Origin: Pyxicephalus adspersus | Lineage: Eukaryota > Chordata > Amphibia > Anura > Pyxicephalidae | Direction: 5' to 3' | NCBI RefSeq assembly: GCF_032062135.1 | Contig: NC_092864.1 | Location: 15,610,520 to 15,674,519 of the forward strand | Length of the DNA stretch: 64,000 nucleotides | Shown here: in pieces, positions 58,361-64,000 of the stretch | How the letters are laid out: each line of letters starts with the position of its first letter | Position numbering within the stretch: the stretch's first letter is position 1 | Program-made: the position numbers and the translations under genes | Notes under the pieces: model-generated | The model's input: the letters and a program-made list of their open reading frames with translations, nothing else | The model's database searches: none | What the model was told of the DNA's origin: nothing

Positions 58361-59030
58361 TGTCACACTTACCTCTTTTTCACTAAAGTGCAGTCGCCTC
58401 TCTCCTGCGCATAACAGCAGTTCTGACTCTAAGTGTGCCTGTGCTCCCAAGCTTTATCAGTTTAGCACATCCCACCACCCAATCAAGAAATAGCCTCTTA
58501 ATCATCCCTGCCTATTTAACTAGCTCAAACACAGCGTCCGTGCAAAGTGTCTCCCCTGGTACAGAACCCCCTGGCTCTGCTGAGCAGTTCCTGTACACCT
58601 GTTGGTTTATTCACTGTTTGCCCAGTCTGTTGTTTCCCAGCCAGATCTCTTGTGCTGTTCCAGTGTTCCTCTCCTTCTGTGGTTGTTCCTTTGTCACCTG
58701 TGCCTCCTCTTGCTTCCATTGTCTCCTGTGTTCCTGCATCTGCAGTGGCCCCTGTGTCACCAGTCTCTATTTCCTGGAACCCTGGTATTTGAGCCCTGGC
58801 TTGTGACCTCACCTCTCTTGCTTGCTGCCTGCCTTGACCCTGGCCTTCCTTGACAATTCTTCTGCCTAGTGATTTGGTACTACGTGTCATCCTGACTGCA
58901 ACCTGGCAGTAACCATCAGCGCAACATCCTCACCACTAAAGGCTCTGGAGAAGACCTGGTTACTGCTTAGACTCTGCACCTTGGCCCTTCCCAGGGCACC
59001 CCCCAGTGGCTCTCTCCCCAAGGAATATCT
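58361..59030 (+). mobile_element. Possible solo LTR
   Basis: A GC-rich pyrimidine-biased block beginning near TGTCACACTTACCTC. CTTGCTGCCTGCCTTGACCC and AACCTGGCAGTAACCATCAG are in the style of frog Gypsy LTRs. Frames are open on both strands for 80-120 codons because stops are rare in such sequence. Ends unproven. Confidence 0.35.
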
Positions 59031-60199
59031 CTCCTGTCTTAGTGAATGTGCTGATTCACTTTTTTACTCAATTACATGCAGGATACACACCCAAGATTGT
59101 CATTGTACATGATTAGATGGTTCCCTTAGCCTTTACTAAGCTAAGGGAAAAATCCCTTGCACTGGGATAATCGACTTCGCTATATGAACAGCCTTGATTG
59201 CTTAATTAAATTAACCTCTGTGTCCTATTTAACTGAAATTTCTATCAGGGTTGTCAGTTGTGCCTGCTAGAGTAATGGACTTTGACTATCTCCAACCAGT
59301 CTCTGTTCCCTTCCATGTTTATACATTGGTCCCTTTACTACTAAAACTAAAATGTTATTGTTTCTTGGTGAAGTCACCTCCGCTTTCCTTCCTTTTCACT
59401 CTTTTTTCCCAATTTTGTCACCATCCTACCTTCCCTTTCCTGATTCCTTTCTTGGTTTAAAAAAGACAACACAATTTATTTGTTGAAATATTCTTTTTTT
59501 TACCCTTTTATCCACATAAATAATTGCCATATTTAACCTATTTTTGTCTTTAGTTAACTGACTTCATACTTTCACCCACGCCAAAAGGAATTCACTAATT
59601 TAAACAAATCTGCAGAGTCAAAAAACATCTGACAGTTTATTTTCCTCTAAAGAGCAATGCGATTCTTATTAAGTGTAGACGTCGTTACCCAAATCTGCAG
59701 TCAGATCCTCAAGAGATTCCACAAAGCTAAAATTTGTAAAAAATGTCTTTAATTGATTGTGAAAGTCTTATAAATCAGAGAAGACAACAGAAAGGTTTAA
59801 CAGGCAGAACCATAGGGCTCAGGATCTATTCTTACCCTGCCGTGTTACCTATAGAAGCTAGTGGCAGGTTACACTAACTTTAATCATCACTAATTGGTTT
59901 CCAGCTCTAGATAAAGATTAATGGCTTCCATTACAGTTGGATGTGTGATCTTTTTAGAAATGGTAAAAATAGAACATCTATGGTGAAAAATAATTGTTGT
60001 CCTGCTGTTCATTCTGCAGGGTCGCAACTTCTCTAAAAAGGACAGGAAAGCTTAAATAATGTCACTGTTCTCTAAATTTAGACTATAGACTATAGGAGAA
60101 AAAAACAATTATAATTGACCTTAGCAAGCAGAACACATGCCTTACAGTGTAAACAAAAGAAATAAAAAAGATGTACAAGCAAAAAAACTGGCAGCATTT
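59031..60199. other. Intergenic, no recognised element
   Basis: AT-rich sequence. No exon or repeat recognised. Confidence 0.4.
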
Positions 60200-61080
60200 T
60201 TTTATTTCACTACTTTGTAATTAGACCTTTTAGTGTCCTGTGGATCAATGTGTTATTAAGAATCGGTGGTACTTCTCAGTGACCGATCGGCACCAGATCT
60301 GCCTTGAAAGTCTGAATCTGTTTGGTGACTGGAAAGAAATAATTTGGGTTCTTAGTAGGACACATTAAACTTAGAAAACTTTTTTGCAGAAAGAAGTCAT
60401 TTACAACCACCACACCAAATTCTTCATCATCACAGGTCTGACTGTACACCTTAAAACCTACCAGATAGTCTATATAATCAATAAATTATAATTTTACCAC
60501 CAGCTGAGATTTACTGTCCATGCTCCTTGCTTTGTAACGACTATCTTGCACCATAAACACTTTAAACTGGCTGGCAAATGGCTTGTGTTGACAGTGATAG
60601 GTTTGACCATGAGGTTGTACATGGTGGATGGGCAAAATCACAGCTCTGTTATTTTGTGATAACCGTAGCAAAATAAAGAGACTGCTTTGCTCTGAAAATG
60701 TGTTCCTATACTCCCCTGTCACAGCTATATGACAAAAGGATAGCCCAAATGGAGACACATTAAACTTTACAGGGACCCAACATAAGCCAAAGAAGGCAAC
60801 AAAATGGCACTGGTGCTCCTATACCACAACAACAGCAATTGTTTGATGCCTTTCACATAGAGGATACACCCCTGAACCCACCTCATACAGATGAGTCCAC
60901 TTTGTTTTCTATAGGTCCAGATGAGGGTTTATGTATTTCGATGTTCCTCCTAATCAAGGCCAACTTCATTGGAAAAAGTAATGAGACATTTCGGACAGTC
61001 AGGGGAGCTTGGCTTTCCAGCTCCCACACCCTGAAGTCATAGACGTCCTCCACAATATGCATACTTGGAGATCCCATAAT
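60200..61080 (-). pseudogene. Possible eroded coding sequence, family unknown
   Basis: Minus-strand frames 60883-61077 and 60486-60758, then about 60250-60480, give peptides of ordinary amino-acid composition in consistent order (VYDFRVWELESQAPLTVRNV; SSLFILLRLSQNNRAVILPI; VGFKVYSQTCDDEEFGVVVV) separated by stops. An acceptor-like TTATTTCTTTCCAG lies near 60340. The sequence is less AT-rich than its surroundings. I do not recognise the protein. It could be a decayed gene, a transposon remnant or chance. Confidence 0.25.
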
Positions 61081-62114
61081 ACTCGTTTGATTTTAAATCC
61101 CGGCCCTATAATATGAAATTCACTTGGGGTTTTAGGGAATGTAGGATTTCCCATAAAATGTTATAAAATCTTTGGGAGGTTTGGGAATTCAAAATCTGCT
61201 TAACTATAAAAGGGCAGCTCAACTAAGCCAGCATGTGCCTATAAACTTAACTGAATAATCTTTTAGTCTACAGAAAGAACCCTTTACTATATAGACCTTC
61301 TATACTTCTTTAACCCAAACAAAGAAGAGCCAATATGAGACACTTGCTGTAAATTACAATATTTTCTGTATTTTGGAAACATCTACCCTCAACCCTTTGA
61401 TTCCTTTAAAAACCAACCAAGCATGGCAAATGCTTGGTTGGATACATTGCTTTGTATACCCGAAATGGAGTACTAAAGCCTTAAATCAGTAACAGATCGG
61501 AGGCAAAGATAAACTAGATTTCTGTATTTTACAGTCTGTTCCTTGAAAGCCAAGTTTTAGAGTTTGTACTGTTTGTGTGATCCAACTTGTTAGAATATGA
61601 AAATTGTAACATTGACTAAAGTTGTTATAACCCTTTCCTGATGTGTATTTTGTTCTATTATTCATATATGGTGAAAATATGTTATTGCTGTTATTGTTTC
61701 TTTCCCCCTCCTGGTATTTACCTTTAATTCTTAAAAAATAAAAACAAACATTAAAAATCGTTAAAATAAAAAAAAATCATTAACAACCCAGGAACCTTAC
61801 CTGGTATGCATCCTCAATATTCTGTTACTTAAAAAAAACTCAAATGCCACCCTCCAAAACTTATATTTGAAAAAGTTAAGAGAGGAAATACAAATAAGAA
61901 TAATTTTTGTTAACAGAAGTATGCAAGATGGGTCAAAGTGGTGGTATCTTATACCAGTTGCTCTCAACCATTTCTAACAATCTTCCTCAAAGACAGGCCA
62001 GCAAAACAGATCTGGAATCAAAGGTCATTAAGGAAAGAGGAGTATGGAATCATTGAACTGAGGGAGTACACAGAAAGTTACCTGTGACCCTTTTAAAGCT
62101 GATTACGTGGCTGT
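61081..62114. other. Intergenic, no recognised element
   Basis: AT-rich sequence with A-runs near 61740-61790. Confidence 0.4.
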
Positions 62115-62258
62115 GTGGCAGGGTCCTCTCCTCCTGTGTCATTGTCTGTATTAGTCTGTCATTTGCAACCCCTATTTATTGTACAGCATTGTGTAATATG
62201 TTGGTGCCATTTAAATACTGTTTATTATTATTATTATTAATAATAATAATAATAATAA
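62115..62258 (+). mobile_element. L2-type LINE 3' tail
   Basis: TGGCAGGGTCCTCTCCTCCT, CATTTGCAACCCCTATTTAT and TGTTGGTGCCATTTAAATAC, then ATT/AAT repeats. Confidence 0.85.
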
Positions 62259-62333
62259 ATACAATGTGCAAAAAGAGCAGAAAACTTACTTGGTTTCCCT
62301 CAACCTTTCTGTCCAGCACCGACACCTTCTTTC

Positions 62334-62510
62334 NNNNNNNNNNNNNNNNNNNNNNNNNNNNNNNNNNNNNNNNNNNNNNNNNNNNNNNNNNNNNNNNNNN
62401 NNNNNNNNNNNNNNNNNNNNNNNNNNNNNNNNNNNNNNNNNNNNNNNNNNNNNNNNNNNNNNNNNNNNNNNNNNNNNNNNNNNNNNNNNNNNNNNNNNNN
62501 NNNNNNNNNN
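62334..62510. other. Assembly gap (177 N)
   Basis: A run of N. Any translation across it is meaningless. It lies between two L2 tails facing each other. Confidence 1.
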
Positions 62511-62622
62511 TATTATTAATAAACAGTATTTATATAGCGCCAACATATTATGCAGTGCTGTACATTAAATAGGGTTTTCAAATGACAGATACAGTGATAC
62601 AGGAGGAGAGGACCCTTGTTGT
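62511..62622 (-). mobile_element. L2-type LINE 3' tail, reverse orientation
   Basis: ATT repeat, AGCGCCAACATATTATGCAG and GATACAGGAGGAGAGGACC: the reversed tail, directly after the gap. Confidence 0.85.
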
Positions 62623-63212
62623 ATCCTAGGAAGCTGCAGGTTTACCCTTCATTATTTACTGCTGCTGGGAAAACACAGAAAGCGAGGGGTCCTAACCAAA
62701 AAATGTAAAAAAAAAATATTAAAAAGCCCTCACATTTTTCTTTGATTTCAAAGGCATAGCCACCCTTTATATTATGTTTAAAATGATGGTGATAGGTCAG
62801 TTTTAACTTTGGACGTCAATGTACAATCCAATACCTATCATTTATTTTATGACTTTCAGAGTTGGAATTACTAGACAATCCTCTATGTTCTATACATGAT
62901 ATACTAATCAGGCCTTTGTGCCTCCATTTTGAAAGTCAAAAATTGTGACCCTGAATCAATCCGTCACATGGCTTTAGAATGAAGACTGCAAGCGTTCAGA
63001 AAGATTTCTGCCTTTTTTACAAATAAATACCAACCATATAATCTGTATTTTATTGATTACTTTAGAAACAATATTTGTTATCAGTCAGGTGGAAATCTGG
63101 TTTTTAATACACAAACACCATGTCGGTATGAGGAAAACCACCTTGAAAAACGTCATGCAGCCATTGCCACATGCATATAGACAGGAAGTGCCTGCAGAGG
63201 ATTAAAAATATT
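62623..63212. other. Intergenic upstream of cluap1, no recognised element
   Basis: AT-rich sequence without recognised features. Confidence 0.4.
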
Positions 63213-63280
63213 GACCTTGTGCAGCGCTACATAATATGATGGGGCTATATAAATACTGGATGATAATAATAATACATAGT
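63213..63280 (+). mobile_element. SINE/L2 3' tail fragment
   Basis: TGACCTTGTGCAGCGCTACA followed by GGGGCTATATAAATACTGG and a short AAT run is the tail shared by L2 and V-SINE elements. Only about 65 bases remain. Confidence 0.7.
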
Positions 63281-63451
63281 GCTTTGTGAACTGAATGACA
63301 TTATATTTGGGTTTACTATATTGTGTTTGACTGTGGGGATTAATAGTGCAAGACCTTTTTACATTAAAAACACAGGAGCTCAGATATGAGGACCCCATTG
63401 CCTACAATTTTCTCCACACTGCTGATACTGTTCTATCCTTTAGAAAAGAAC

Positions 63452-63463
63452 TGCGCATGCGCA
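63452..63463. promoter_or_regulatory. NRF1 palindromic site
   Basis: TGCGCATGCGCA is a perfect match to the NRF1 consensus. It lies about 150 bp before the cluap1 start codon in a CpG-richer stretch without a TATA box, as in many housekeeping and ciliary promoters. Confidence 0.75.
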
Positions 63464-63517
63464 GCTTTTTATTTTGCTTCGTGCTTTTTGTCTTCTGTGA
63501 GCCGCCGTGCGCTTGTA

Positions 63518-63531
63518 GTTGTCATAGCAAC
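63518..63531. promoter_or_regulatory. X-box (RFX-binding site) of cluap1
   Basis: GTTGTCATAGCAAC fits the RFX X-box consensus GTNRCC-(0-3)-RGYAAC with one mismatch in the left half and a perfect right half, arranged as inverted half sites two bases apart. It lies 72 bases upstream of the ATG. RFX factors drive ciliary and intraflagellar-transport genes through X-boxes at such distances, which agrees with the identity of the downstream exon. Confidence 0.75.
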
Positions 63532-63602
63532 GCACGCCTCCGCCTGGTTACGGCCTGGTCTTTCTCATCCTTCGTGAAGCGGAATACAGCGGTGGCACCA
63601 CC

Positions 63603-63624
63603 ATGTCTTACCGGGACCTGCGGA
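63603..63624 (+). CDS. cluap1: Clusterin-associated protein 1 (IFT38), first coding exon
   Basis: ATG in a good context (ACCACCATGT, A at -3) opens MSYRDLR plus one base, followed by the donor GTAAGAG. Human CLUAP1 starts [20 protein letters not shown]. The single difference is Tyr for Phe, and the split codon A|AC would give the next Asn. CLUAP1/IFT38 is an IFT-B subunit needed to build cilia, with an N-terminal calponin-homology-like domain and coiled coils encoded by later exons beyond the window. The exon is tiny, so identity rests on seven residues, the exact donor, the X-box, the NRF1 site and CpG-richer upstream sequence together. Exon 2 is not found up to the right edge. Confidence 0.75.
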
Positions 63625-64000
63625 GTAAGAGCCGTCTTCTTATTTCTATTCCCCAGTATTATACCTTAGACATCAGTACGCGTACAGCTGCCATATTCAG
63701 TAATATATCTGTATATACACCTTATACCTGACCTGCACGTCACAGAGTATTGTCAATAGCTCTTCCAGATTTCCAGGGACAAATAAAGAGGCCTTGTATG
63801 CCAAGGTTCCTAGTCCACACGAGCAGATAGGCTGCCAAATTTGTAGAAATCTGGGAGCCTCCCAAGCTTATGGGGAAATTTCCCTTCACTTCCTGTTTGT
63901 AATCCCAACAGGAAGTAAGACTTAACGCCTCCAACATCACCTCCCAGACAGTTGTCACCTCAAAACGGTGTCCCCATTGGAAGAATTTCCTTCATTTCCT
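63625..64000. other. cluap1 intron 1, with a frog repeat at about 63870-64000
   Basis: Contains GGAAATTTCCCTTCACTTCC followed by an inverted CAGGAAGTAAG and a later TTTCCTTCATTTCC, resembling a common frog foldback repeat. No second exon of cluap1 was seen. Confidence 0.45.

Noticed and set aside
58435..58890. Overlapping open frames on both strands (81-123 codons)
   Set aside because: Pyrimidine-rich LTR-like sequence has few stops. The peptides are biased (Cys, Ser, Leu, Pro) and match no family.
62084..62572. Frames running across the N gap
   Set aside because: Unknown bases are counted as open. The flanks are L2 tails.

Overview
This is eukaryotic, repeat-rich, low-gene-density DNA, and almost certainly an amphibian. 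Several repeats are ones I associate with ranoid frogs: L2-type LINE tails ending in ATT repeats with the GCGCTATATAAAT motif, V-SINE-like elements, TTAA-flanked T2/Kolobok-like MITEs, foldback elements ending near TTTATAAA, and a TTAAGC...CCTTA element. The species cannot be fixed from the sequence alone. No bacterial, phage or CRISPR-like content was seen.

Two host genes can be read, pointing away from each other. The first, on the minus strand, is a class B1 (secretin/glucagon family) GPCR. Exons lie at 38670-38725 (proposed signal peptide), 8393-8489, 7390-7497, 6433-6554, 4306-4412, 4003-4159 and 3047-3206. Reading frame and splice phase are continuous from the ectodomain to TM4, and the conserved TM4 Trp falls at residue 268. 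TM5-7 and the tail lie left of the window. It most resembles GIPR/GCGR/GLP1R. The nearby cluap1 gene makes me favour the glucagon-related-peptide receptor lineage absent from mammals, but GIPR is not excluded. One of the six ectodomain cysteines is replaced by Trp. The second gene, on the plus strand at the right edge, is the first coding exon of cluap1 (IFT38, a ciliary transport protein). It sits behind a TATA-less promoter with an NRF1 palindrome and an RFX X-box.

The roughly 30-kb intron 1 of the receptor (8.5-38.7 kb) holds most of the mobile DNA. A hAT element lies inside a T2-like MITE (14.1-15.4 kb), followed by a solo-LTR-like block and a CR1 LINE split by a 3-kb insertion. Two related 3-kb units (22.7-25.8 and 26.8-29.9 kb) carry broken copies of a widespread but uncharacterised animal protein family, probably transposon-encoded. 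The 24-kb intergenic stretch (39-63 kb) holds L2 pieces, three neighbouring T2-like MITEs, a decayed Tc1, hAT and Tigger-like elements, foldbacks and an assembly gap (62334-62510).

I found no convincing new multi-gene system. The best leads are the uncharacterised protein family, the altered receptor ectodomain, the cluap1 promoter, and a recurring GCGTTTCG...CTTCTTCAGG motif.
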